Both the position numbers and the translations under genes were made by a program. From positions 1-14,550 of the forward strand of contig CAZULF010000053.1 in NCBI GenBank assembly GCA_964621215.1: 14,550 nucleotides of DNA, written 5' to 3'. The notes below the pieces were generated by a model. It had not been told where the DNA came from. It saw nothing but the letters and a program-made list of their open reading frames with translations, and searched no databases. Below, one piece after another: positions 7,501-14,510 of this stretch (within the stretch, counting starts at the first letter, position 1; every line of letters starts with the position of its first letter). Origin of the DNA: CAZULF01 sp964621215 (lineage in GTDB: Bacteria; Pseudomonadota; Gammaproteobacteria; UBA1113).

Positions 7501-10500
7501 GTGTGGTTGTCACAAGCATGTGAGGGCGAAGCTCTGACAACAGTGATTAAAGAAAAGCCGAACCAATTACTACGATTAACAGAAATGTCTGTTAGCGAAC
7601 ACTTTATCTTAGCCTTCGTTACCGCGCAGCTGGATGGACAGCCTGAAAATTTTATGCTTGTGCTCAAGGGTGATGCATTTAAACTCATTGGATTTGATAA
7701 TGGACTCGCTTTTGGGCAATGCATTAAAAAAACAGGCTTTTTTTCGAAAGCAGTGCCGGTATTAAAAAGTGCAGTATTATTATTTCCACAAATGCAATCA
7801 GCACGATTCGACCCACGGACGGCAGAAAAGATAAGGTTATTGGATGTACCGGAATGGTTAAGTACCATTCAAGCAAAAATAGATAATATAAATCAAGTTT
7901 GGGCAAGGATATTATCACCCCTGTCATCGGGGGTTGCACAAGACCGTGCCGGGATTATTATTCGGTTGCCAGAAGAAAGTAGTTTGTGGATGAGTATGGT
8001 GCTTAATCGATTCAAAACTCGTTTGCAAAGGGAACCGATAACATTATATGCGAAATTATTTTCAGACCTTAATCCACAATTAAAAGGCTTATATCAAACT
8101 TTTCATGAATACAATAATTTATACGAATTTTCACGCTTACAATTTAATGAACTAGACCCGGCTTCTTACCATGCTTACAAAACAACAACACCGGACGGTC
8201 CACGTATTGTTTCTTTATCTACGGTAGCAGGGGCGCAGGATTTACGAGAGTATGAAGCCATTATTGCTAACATGAAAGCAACCATGCATCTTACGGAGCA
8301 GGATTTTGTGTCAGTCAATTTTAAACTGTTAATTGATAAACATAATAACCCAGATAAACAAGCGCAATTGTTGCAATTAAAATTAATGGAAGGCACTACA
8401 TTTAAAAAACTTTGTTTAGCGCATTGTACGGTGTTGACGGATGAAATGCTGGCGCGATTTTTAAAACTATTACCTGCGAACAATGCCTTAGAACGGTTAG
8501 ACCTTCGAGGGTGTCCAAATATCACAGGGAAAGGATGGCTTAAACAATTGAAAGCGATGAATCCTCGGGTTAAAATACTGCCCCGATATTTAGAATTCAG
8601 AACAAATTATCGCTCTAAATTTAGAAAGTTTGTAGGAAACCGGTCTTGTAGCGAAGATGTTATTACACAACTGGTTGCTTTTGAAGAAGGCATGGAAAGT
8701 CTTGATGAGCTGTATTTGAATCGCGAGTTAACTGAAAATGAGAAAGAAATTGTACGTAATTATATAAAGAGTTATAAAGAGAGTTTTCTTCAGAAATTTT
8801 TAGATATAGATGCAGAGAGTTTTACAATAGATTCATTGCCTCAATCACCACTCTTTTGGCTTGTTTTTTTGAATAATATGCCGGCTAAGAAACTTAAGAC
8901 TGTTTTGGTTGGAGATGCTTGTGGCAAAACAGCATTGGCGAAAGTTTTAGCTAAGAGGATTTATTCTATACACTACAAACCAACAATTGGAGTAGATTTT
9001 GAGTTAATACATCGAAGAAAAAACGAGTTATTTTACGATATCCAATTATGGGATGTTAATGGGGGTAATCGATCTTCCTTTATGAATATTTATTTTAAAG
9101 ATACAAAACTATTTATATTAACTTTTGGACTGAACTTTTCGCATACTGTAGAAGGAGCCATAAAGTGGAAAGATAGTATTTATAAAAACTATAATGTTAG
9201 TGACGGTCAGGATAAGTCGCCTCTTATTATTCTTGTTGGTACTTGTGCAGATATAAAGTCTGTGAGTGAATCAGAGATAAAACAACTTAGAACAACAATT
9301 CAGCCAGTGGCGTATGTAGAAGTATCGGCAAAAACAGGGCAGGGGTTAGAAGAATTATTAAAAATAATCGACGCTATAGTAAGCTCAAGTGAAGATTGTA
9401 ATTTTCCCCCAGCTCCTTTGCTCAGTGAAAAGTGGCTGTTAGAGCTGAAACAGAATAAAAAAAGATGGGATAACTTCATTTATCTTAGTGGGTTGTTATT
9501 TTATCCTAATGTCCCCGATCCCCTCCTCTATGCTGCTCAAAACAATCACTTTGCGAGTGTTCAATATTTTCTTGAGGGTAGTAATTCTTGTATAAAAGAC
9601 AATCGCCAAAACCAACATATGTTTTTAGAACAAGCAACTAACGATGTTCTTAAGTTTTTTATTAACTATTATTCCGATTTGCGTTTGGATTTTAGTGAAG
9701 AACACAATTACTTTGATATAAATTTAGTGGAGTTTTTTATCTTACGGCAAGATGAGGCTTTAATCAGGTTGGCGATTGAAAAAAAAATTTGTAGGCTTGA
9801 TGACGCTGTAGTGGTTGCTGCGAGGCATGGTAAAGATATTATCGTTAACTTTTTATTATCCGAGAGTTTTACTCTCAAAAAAAAAGAGGAAATAATAAAT
9901 AGCGCAATAATAGTTGCTGCGATGTTTGGCCAAGATGTTGTAATTAAACTTTTATTATCTGACAAGTTTTCTCTAGCAAAAAGAGAAGAAACAATAAATG
10001 AAGGCTTGTTAACGGCCGCATCAAAATGTAATCATGAATTAATATCGTTTTTTTTAGAGCAAAATTCTAGTGTAACGGTGCGTAACTATAGTGGAGATAC
10101 CCCTTTGTTAATGACGTCTGAAGGGCTTCGTTATCTTAGTATCCGGTATAATAATATCGATAATTTTAAAGGGTCAGTAACAATACTGCTTGAACATGGA
10201 GCTTCATTAAATGAAACCAATTTCTCAGGTGAAAATTTACGACAATTAATATCAAAAAAAGATGGGCTTGATGTACAGATTAAAAATGAATTAATTGAAT
10301 GGTTGGATGAGTGTGCAAAAATAGAAATGGATAAAGAAAAAAGTAGTTTAAATGAAGAAATTAATAACTGTGGCGGTATGCAACAAGTCATTAATACAAC
10401 CTTGCAGACTGAAATATATTGTGATTCAGAGCTAACCATTCCGCCACAAGACATAATTACTTTTTGGTTAATCAGTAAAAATGCACAAGCCGGGATAACT

Positions 10501-10617
10501 GCCAGAGGTGGCATAAATTATTTTTTTGCTGCATCGGATTTAACGGATGTCATAGATAATGAAGTTGTAGAGACTGAACAAGCGCAAGTATTAATTGCCT
10601 TGGAGTACTCACCATGA
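4582..10617 (+). CDS. Giant multidomain effector-like protein: nucleotidyltransferase-like, kinase-like, LRR, Rab-like G domain, ankyrin repeats
   Basis: No named gene is recognised. The 2011-aa protein has no signal peptide and starts at ATG 4582 after GGAG with a 9-base spacer. Visible modules: residues 1-400, helical and unassigned. About 405-490, a pol-beta-type nucleotidyltransferase motif, LGSHSREDGTLYSDAEFALV (G416 S417, D428, E430) with a possible third acid D480. About 669-725, a segment resembling the helical DUF294_C region of GlnD-like proteins. About 898-1050, a PI3/PI4-kinase-like core with VFFKIN (K913), LDGQPENFML (D1018, N1023) and GFDNGLAF (D1039). About 1265-1333, two Cys-type leucine-rich repeats (LERLDLRGCPNIT). 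About 1437-1600, a Rab-like G domain (GDACGKT, TIGVDF, WDVNGG, TCAD, SAK). About 1646-1880, ankyrin-like repeats. 1881-2011, unassigned. The eukaryote-like content and lack of a Sec signal suggest an effector delivered into host cells, perhaps by a Dot/Icm-type system (inference; no such genes are in the window). It is translationally coupled to its truncated paralogue. Confidence 0.85.
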   Translation: MIDAPLDEISLQLISKQLDALLSVLLLQKEKFAFGTWVGNLCSLKRLLELSGYRLTPIQEQKLFDLYSTGLASDILKQYIQSNSKAFLELNEVLLYFINLMNSDSPDWGALKSCILPINLIFQPKRRTWQELPKAQTQDDEKTRLFFSLDDALQAWQHRQSVSLSSSPARQLPLEAYKQKVGLCYLLSQHRVLMEYFQVAITQCNYEAIEKEIDWHAFSEQFIKIMRISQQFLLRCDADKLQSNRWQHDQWGVLSDDWKYLLLEMSTQSVVFFEWVNSWLASEQFIIQIENSTENDITQLLPIAKAFASIRETLRLGLPTGKVTSCLQKLIHFNQKFLNLPYFTIPAVAGTDERWRAQLAEARAPFIPALQQGGTDVLNQQGQLSQQIKALIQTIAADCTTGLGQPPCELVLYLLGSHSREDGTLYSDAEFALVYEPYENKSLAVVYGYLHTWLRLFQLAIVSLGETPLSGQSQFKFHIDTEVARKQWGVCQEDMHSEMYNSVMLAFTLDEWHQYLHGRHMKDGSEVDARNQEIAAFRARLGDEDFFALLNADSVYQYSSLTSRETDNEENFSLSENQMLDTRFGHLLRSMTENVLDGVIIKKILAAALSNFAQSNGFIELGDFYKNDVKMTQGQLLSLLKCHSILQRAFDTKAECSAQNQTSLKLQYQNPLIFFVQAVKLWCPLKAKTTVGILQEAQQRGWLPIGFVELWKAALEGIARLRNSSSLVCDYQNDVINLSELTPHERKFLEGLEHGLLVPLQNEFVQLADKLRANGAQLEISYKTLYDVSWNVLMQFLTKRSQWCLQDEGHPWVNILSDYPDRCGFTPLGEKKLKRWQQHLISTYLIHQRSPYIVYTPGLDADKLYYLPQDLGDRLFDLETGLPRTDFNNQSTSRTHYSTDRHAVHLIDDVFFKINAPIEKNLFNQTKHLPSEYEIFGRELAVQAIHYSLGGDSLAPGALWRVEVQAARTCVYWVWLSQACEGEALTTVIKEKPNQLLRLTEMSVSEHFILAFVTAQLDGQPENFMLVLKGDAFKLIGFDNGLAFGQCIKKTGFFSKAVPVLKSAVLLFPQMQSARFDPRTAEKIRLLDVPEWLSTIQAKIDNINQVWARILSPLSSGVAQDRAGIIIRLPEESSLWMSMVLNRFKTRLQREPITLYAKLFSDLNPQLKGLYQTFHEYNNLYEFSRLQFNELDPASYHAYKTTTPDGPRIVSLSTVAGAQDLREYEAIIANMKATMHLTEQDFVSVNFKLLIDKHNNPDKQAQLLQLKLMEGTTFKKLCLAHCTVLTDEMLARFLKLLPANNALERLDLRGCPNITGKGWLKQLKAMNPRVKILPRYLEFRTNYRSKFRKFVGNRSCSEDVITQLVAFEEGMESLDELYLNRELTENEKEIVRNYIKSYKESFLQKFLDIDAESFTIDSLPQSPLFWLVFLNNMPAKKLKTVLVGDACGKTALAKVLAKRIYSIHYKPTIGVDFELIHRRKNELFYDIQLWDVNGGNRSSFMNIYFKDTKLFILTFGLNFSHTVEGAIKWKDSIYKNYNVSDGQDKSPLIILVGTCADIKSVSESEIKQLRTTIQPVAYVEVSAKTGQGLEELLKIIDAIVSSSEDCNFPPAPLLSEKWLLELKQNKKRWDNFIYLSGLLFYPNVPDPLLYAAQNNHFASVQYFLEGSNSCIKDNRQNQHMFLEQATNDVLKFFINYYSDLRLDFSEEHNYFDINLVEFFILRQDEALIRLAIEKKICRLDDAVVVAARHGKDIIVNFLLSESFTLKKKEEIINSAIIVAAMFGQDVVIKLLLSDKFSLAKREETINEGLLTAASKCNHELISFFLEQNSSVTVRNYSGDTPLLMTSEGLRYLSIRYNNIDNFKGSVTILLEHGASLNETNFSGENLRQLISKKDGLDVQIKNELIEWLDECAKIEMDKEKSSLNEEINNCGGMQQVINTTLQTEIYCDSELTIPPQDIITFWLISKNAQAGITARGGINYFFAASDLTDVIDNEVVETEQAQVLIALEYSP
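5713..5954 (+). repeat. High-identity patch over the nucleotidyltransferase core, copy 1
   Basis: This 242-bp segment aligns without gaps to 11796-12037 with about 19 differences by hand count (about 92% identity). The first ~65 bp differ at one position. Flanking sequence in the paralogues is far more diverged. It covers the lead-in helix and the GS-x10-DxE catalytic motif. Confidence 0.75.
7291..8395 (+). repeat. Nearly identical 1.1-kb block over the kinase-like region, copy 1
   Basis: The segment aligns without gaps to 13380-14484 (constant offset 6089). By hand count there are roughly 40 base differences and 14 amino-acid differences in 368 residues, about 96% identity. Positions 7335-7731 are identical to 13424-13820 with no mismatch. 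The left edge is sharp: the 33 bases just before it carry six synonymous differences. Confidence 0.9.
9517..10221 (+). repeat. Degenerate ankyrin-repeat array in the first giant protein
   Basis: Codons 1646-1880 encode repeats of about 33 residues with the ankyrin helix pattern, for example DPLLYAAQNNHFASVQYFL, DDAVVVAARHGKDIIVNFLL, NSAIIVAAMFGQDVVIKLLL, NEGLLTAASKCNHELISFFL and VTILLEHGASLNETN. Two neighbouring units share a loop signature (LLSESFTLKKKEEIIN and LLSDKFSLAKREETIN), pointing to internal duplication. The canonical TPLHxA signature is mostly eroded. The array presumably binds a protein partner. Confidence 0.75.
10602..10617 (+). promoter_or_regulatory. Ribosome-binding site and ATGA stop/start overlap coupling the two giant genes
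   Basis: GGAG at 10602-10605 lies eight bases before the ATG at 10614. That ATG overlaps the TGA stop of the upstream gene (10615-10617) in the classical ATGA arrangement. This fixes the start of the second gene and indicates a bicistronic message with translational coupling. The resulting N-terminus (MIEPSLNENQLILIAKQID) aligns with the start of the upstream protein. Confidence 0.9.
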
Positions 10618-13600
10618 TAGAGCCGTCACTCAATGAAAATCAATTAATATTAATTGCCAAACAGATAGATGATTTATTGATTTGTATGAACCAACAAAGT
10701 CAACAGTCTATGTTTGCCGGATGGATAGGCAACTTGTGGATTTTAAAAAGAGTTTTAATAATCAGTGGTTACTCGCTCACAGTAGCACAAGAGCAAACTT
10801 TGTTTTCTCTTTGCTCGCAGGGATTGGTTAAAAATATTTTAAAACAACAAGTCCGAAGCTGTGCTAAATTACATGCTTTAATGGAGGATATTTTATTATT
10901 TTTTAAGAAAAACTCCATCGATACCGATATGGATTGGGAATCGCTAGAAAAAAATCTATTACCTAATAAACCGCCGGCTCCAGACAATGATAAAAAATGG
11001 AAAAATCTACCACGAGCTCAAAAAATCGATAATGAAAATAGTCATTTATTTTATAATTTGGATAAAGCCTTGCTGGAGTGGTATGAACAACAATCGGGAG
11101 CTTTATCGAGTCACTCTCAGGCATCGTTGTCTTTATCTGCTAGTCTAGCCCTACGCTTACCGCTGGAAGCGTATGAAAAAAAGGTTGGGCTTCATTTTTT
11201 ATTGTCCCGCCATCAGGTATTAATGCAATATTTTTTCGTAGCGATGGCCGATTCTGGTAGCTTAAGCGCAGTAACGGAGATAGATTGGAAAAGCTTTAGC
11301 GAACAAATAGTCACTATCAGTACCCCTTACTTTCAATTTCTATCCTGTTGTAATCCAGAAATGTTACAAGCTAATCAATGGCAACATAACAAGTGGGGTA
11401 ATTTGGATCATGAGTGGAAACGTTTATTCACGGAGATGGGAACTCAAAGTCTAGTATTTTTTGAATGTGTCCATACTTGGAATCAAGCAGGAAAAAGCTT
11501 TGCTAACCCTACTGAGGAGTCTTCGTCTGAGACGTTGACAGATGGTGAAAAACTGCTTGCTGTGGCCAAAGGCATAGCAAGTATTCGAGAAAGTTTAAAT
11601 CCACATAACGCACCACCCCTGATGGATGAATTGATGGTGGAGTTAGAACGACTAGTTGACTTAAATCGAGATATATTGACTTTATCTTGTTATACAGAAC
11701 CCTCCACGCTCATGGTAGACCAACGTTGGCGCGCACAATTAGCAGAAGCTCGAGCGCCTTTGATTTCAGCCTTGCAGCAAGAGGGAAGTGATGTGCTCAA
11801 TCAGCAGGGTCAGTTAAGCCAGCAGATTAAGGTACTGATACAAACTATAGCCGCTGATTGCACGGCTGGCCTTGGACAAGCGCCGTGTGAGTTGGTTTTA
11901 TATTTGATGGGTTCGCATTCACGCGAAGACGGCACCCTATATTCTGATGCTGAGTTTGCGCTGGTGTATGAACCTTATGAAAATAAACCTTTAGCAGCAG
12001 TATATGGCTATTTACATACCTGGCTGAGATTATTTCAATTGGCGGTAGTCAGTTTAGGAGAAACGAGAAGAGAAGGGCAGCCTATTAAACCTGGATTGTA
12101 TATAGATATCGAAGTTGCACGTAGACAATGGGATGATTATAAAGAAGATATGGAACGAATCATGCGATCGAGTGCTGAGCTCGAAGGCGAAAGGGAGGCT
12201 GGGGAGTCTCCTTTCGCATTACGGAAGTCGGTGCCTGTTCAAGAGATGTATAATTCGGTAATGCTAGCATTCACATTAGCTGAGTGGAAACAATATTTTC
12301 ATGAACGTTATCTTAAAAATCGTTCAGACACACTAAGCAATAATGAAGTCAAAGCTTTTTGTGCTCGTTTAAAGGATGAAGAGTTTTTTGGTTTATTAAA
12401 TGCGCATGCTGTGTATCATTATCCAACGACTCCAATTTTGATGGAGCAATTTGAACAACAGGTTCGAGCTGTGATAGCGTTACCGATCGAGAGTAGCCTA
12501 TGTCAGAAAATAATAAACGAAGAGTTGCGGCTTGATTTAAAAGGCAATATAAGATTTGATCAAAAACACATTTTTGGCCTGATAAAATCGCTAGAAGCGC
12601 TTAAAGAGGCTTTTAAAGGGCGCGATGAGAATGCAGAAAAAAACAGTTACTCCCTTAAAATACAATACCAAAATCCACTGATTTTCTTTTTGCAAGCGGT
12701 AAAATTATGGTGCCCTATACGAGCAAAAACCACATTAGGTATATTACAAGAAGCGGCTCAAAAAAATTTCTTACCGCTAGGGTTTGTTGAATTATATCGG
12801 GCTGCATTAGCTACCATCGCTACCTTAAGAAATCGATCTAGTCTAAATCATGGGGAACAAAACGATAGTACATACGAGCAACAGTTAACAGCGAACGAAA
12901 AGAAACTTTTAGAAGGTTTTCACGAAGGCTTGCTCATCCCTCTGCAACAGGCATGGTTAAGCATTTTAAATACTTTAGATACAAACCAACCGCATCGAGC
13001 TATCTCATCAAAAATTGTCTATGACATCGGTTGGGAAGTTCTGAATGCATTTTTAAATCAGCGAAAACAATGGTATGAAACAGACACAGAACATTCCTGC
13101 TTGGCAATACTGGCGGATTATCCAGATAGTTCTGGATTTACGCCATTAGGAGAAAAAAAATTAAAACGTTGGCAACAGCATTTAATCAGTACCTACTTAA
13201 CTCATGAGCGCTCTCCCTATATTGTGACCACACCCGGCTTAGATGAAAGTAAATACTATTATTTACCACAAGCCTTAGGTGAGAGACTGTTTGATTTAGA
13301 GACAGGGTTACCACGTACTGATTTTAATAATCAGTACGCTTCTACCTCTCGCACGCACTATTCTACCGATAGACACGCGGTTCATTTAATTGATGATGTT
13401 TTTTTTAAGATTAATGCGCCGACTGAAAAAAATCTATTTAATCAAACCAAACATTTACCGAGTGAGTATGAAATATTTGGTCGCGAACTGGCAGTGCAAG
13501 CAATACATTATAGCTTAGGCGGTGATTCGTTAGCCCCTGGTGCATTATGGCGAGTTGAGGTTCAGGCAGCTCGTACATGTGTGTATTGGGTGTGGTTGTC

Positions 13601-14510
13601 ACAAGCATGTGAGGGCGAAGCTCTGACAACAGTGATTAAAGAAAAGCCGAACCAATTACTACGATTAACAGAAATGTCTGTTAGCGAACACTTTATCTTA
13701 GCCTTCGTTACCGCGCAGCTGGATGGACAGCCTGAAAATTTTATGCTTGTGCTCAAGGGTGATGCATTTAAACTCATTGGATTTGATAATGGACTCGCTT
13801 TTGGGCAATGCATTAAAAAATCAGGCTTTTTTTCGAAAGCAGTGCCGGTATTAAAAAGTGCGGTATTATTATTTCCACAAATGCAATCAGCACGATTCGA
13901 CCTACGGACGGCAGAAAAGATAAGGTTATTGGATGTACCGAAATGGTTAAGTACCATTCAAGCAAAAATAGATAATATAAATCAAGTTTGGGCACGGATA
14001 TTATCACCTCTGTCATCGGGGGTTGCACAAAACCGTGCTGGGATTATTATTCGGTTGCCAGAAGAAAGTAGTGTGTGGATGAGTATGGTGCTTAATCGGT
14101 TTAAGACCCGTTTGCAAAGGGAACCGATAACATTATATGCGAAATTATTTTCAGACCTTAATCCCCAATTAAAAGGCCTATATCAAACTTTTCATGAATA
14201 CAATAACTTAGACGAATTCTCACGCTTACAATTTAATGAATTAGACCCGGCATCTTACCATGCTTACAAAATAACAACACCGGACGGTCCACGTATTGTT
14301 TCTTTATCTACGGTAGCACGGGCACAGAATTTACGAGAGTATGAAGCCATTATTACTAACATGAAAGCAACCATGCATCTTACAGAGCAGGATTTTGTGT
14401 CAGTCAATTTTAAACTGTTAGTTGATAAACATAATAATCCCGATGAACGTGCACAATTGTTGCAATTAAAATTAATGGAAGGCATCGCGTTTAAAAAACT
14501 ATGTAATTAG
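10614..14510 (+). CDS. Truncated paralogue of the upstream giant protein: nucleotidyltransferase-like and kinase-like, stops inside the first LRR
   Basis: The 1298-aa product aligns end to end with residues 1 to about 1278 of the upstream protein. It keeps the nucleotidyltransferase motif (G433 S434, D445, E447; possible third acid D498 in LYIDIEV), the DUF294_C-like segment (about 687-741) and the kinase-like core (K932, D1037, N1042, D1058). It ends FKKLCN-TAG exactly where the paralogue continues FKKLCLAHCTVLTDEM into leucine-rich repeats, so the LRR, G-domain and ankyrin modules are not in this frame. Two extra bases relative to the paralogue (14505-14506) cause the stop; the out-of-phase frame continues LAHISGFSDKVPGA to the window edge. 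It also carries a GC-rich in-frame insert of about 29 residues (12154-12240). It may be a functional shorter partner or a decaying copy; the intact catalytic residues argue against long-standing loss. No signal peptide is visible. Confidence 0.85.
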   Translation: MIEPSLNENQLILIAKQIDDLLICMNQQSQQSMFAGWIGNLWILKRVLIISGYSLTVAQEQTLFSLCSQGLVKNILKQQVRSCAKLHALMEDILLFFKKNSIDTDMDWESLEKNLLPNKPPAPDNDKKWKNLPRAQKIDNENSHLFYNLDKALLEWYEQQSGALSSHSQASLSLSASLALRLPLEAYEKKVGLHFLLSRHQVLMQYFFVAMADSGSLSAVTEIDWKSFSEQIVTISTPYFQFLSCCNPEMLQANQWQHNKWGNLDHEWKRLFTEMGTQSLVFFECVHTWNQAGKSFANPTEESSSETLTDGEKLLAVAKGIASIRESLNPHNAPPLMDELMVELERLVDLNRDILTLSCYTEPSTLMVDQRWRAQLAEARAPLISALQQEGSDVLNQQGQLSQQIKVLIQTIAADCTAGLGQAPCELVLYLMGSHSREDGTLYSDAEFALVYEPYENKPLAAVYGYLHTWLRLFQLAVVSLGETRREGQPIKPGLYIDIEVARRQWDDYKEDMERIMRSSAELEGEREAGESPFALRKSVPVQEMYNSVMLAFTLAEWKQYFHERYLKNRSDTLSNNEVKAFCARLKDEEFFGLLNAHAVYHYPTTPILMEQFEQQVRAVIALPIESSLCQKIINEELRLDLKGNIRFDQKHIFGLIKSLEALKEAFKGRDENAEKNSYSLKIQYQNPLIFFLQAVKLWCPIRAKTTLGILQEAAQKNFLPLGFVELYRAALATIATLRNRSSLNHGEQNDSTYEQQLTANEKKLLEGFHEGLLIPLQQAWLSILNTLDTNQPHRAISSKIVYDIGWEVLNAFLNQRKQWYETDTEHSCLAILADYPDSSGFTPLGEKKLKRWQQHLISTYLTHERSPYIVTTPGLDESKYYYLPQALGERLFDLETGLPRTDFNNQYASTSRTHYSTDRHAVHLIDDVFFKINAPTEKNLFNQTKHLPSEYEIFGRELAVQAIHYSLGGDSLAPGALWRVEVQAARTCVYWVWLSQACEGEALTTVIKEKPNQLLRLTEMSVSEHFILAFVTAQLDGQPENFMLVLKGDAFKLIGFDNGLAFGQCIKKSGFFSKAVPVLKSAVLLFPQMQSARFDLRTAEKIRLLDVPKWLSTIQAKIDNINQVWARILSPLSSGVAQNRAGIIIRLPEESSVWMSMVLNRFKTRLQREPITLYAKLFSDLNPQLKGLYQTFHEYNNLDEFSRLQFNELDPASYHAYKITTPDGPRIVSLSTVARAQNLREYEAIITNMKATMHLTEQDFVSVNFKLLVDKHNNPDERAQLLQLKLMEGIAFKKLCN
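11796..12037 (+). repeat. High-identity patch over the nucleotidyltransferase core, copy 2
   Basis: Partner of 5713-5954 at a constant offset of 6083, about 92% identical by hand count, without gaps. It encodes the helix before the GS-x10-DxE motif, the motif itself and the following helix. Confidence 0.75.
12154..12240 (+). repeat. GC-rich palindromic in-frame insert within the second giant gene
   Basis: Compared with the paralogue, about 87 extra bases (29 codons, ERIMRSSAELEGEREAG and onward) are present between two well-aligned flanks (KEDM and QEMYNSVM). By hand count the insert is 49/87 G+C (56%), well above its surroundings. It contains an 8-bp inverted repeat GCGAAAGG (12187-12194) and CCTTTCGC (12210-12217), extendable by two pairs with a one-base bulge. 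A small palindromic element inserted in frame is one explanation; loss of the segment from the paralogue is another. Confidence 0.55.
13380..14484 (+). repeat. Nearly identical 1.1-kb block over the kinase-like region, copy 2
   Basis: Partner of 7291-8395. The perfect core is 13424-13820. The block ends about 26 bases before the premature stop of this gene, so the near-identical tract and the truncation point almost coincide. Confidence 0.9.

Noticed and set aside
7349..7939. Minus-strand frames inside the kinase-like region, with near-identical copies at 13438-14028
   Set aside because: They are antisense shadows; their conservation follows from the near-identical plus-strand DNA, and they have no ribosome-binding sites or domains.
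8374..9381. Assignment of the LRR plus G domain as a Roco (Roc-COR) protein
   Set aside because: The G domain is Rab-like (TIGVDF) and is followed directly by a linker and ankyrin repeats; no COR domain is visible.
14488..14510. Programmed -1 ribosomal frameshift at TTTAAAAAAC to rescue the LRR frame
   Set aside because: The -1 frame meets TAA at 14504-14506, immediately before the continuing codons, and the A-run is not in slippery phase, so rescue at this site would not work.
4582..14510. The giant proteins as substrates of the neighbouring type II secretion system
   Set aside because: Neither has a Sec or Tat signal peptide, which type II substrates require. Adjacency alone is not evidence.
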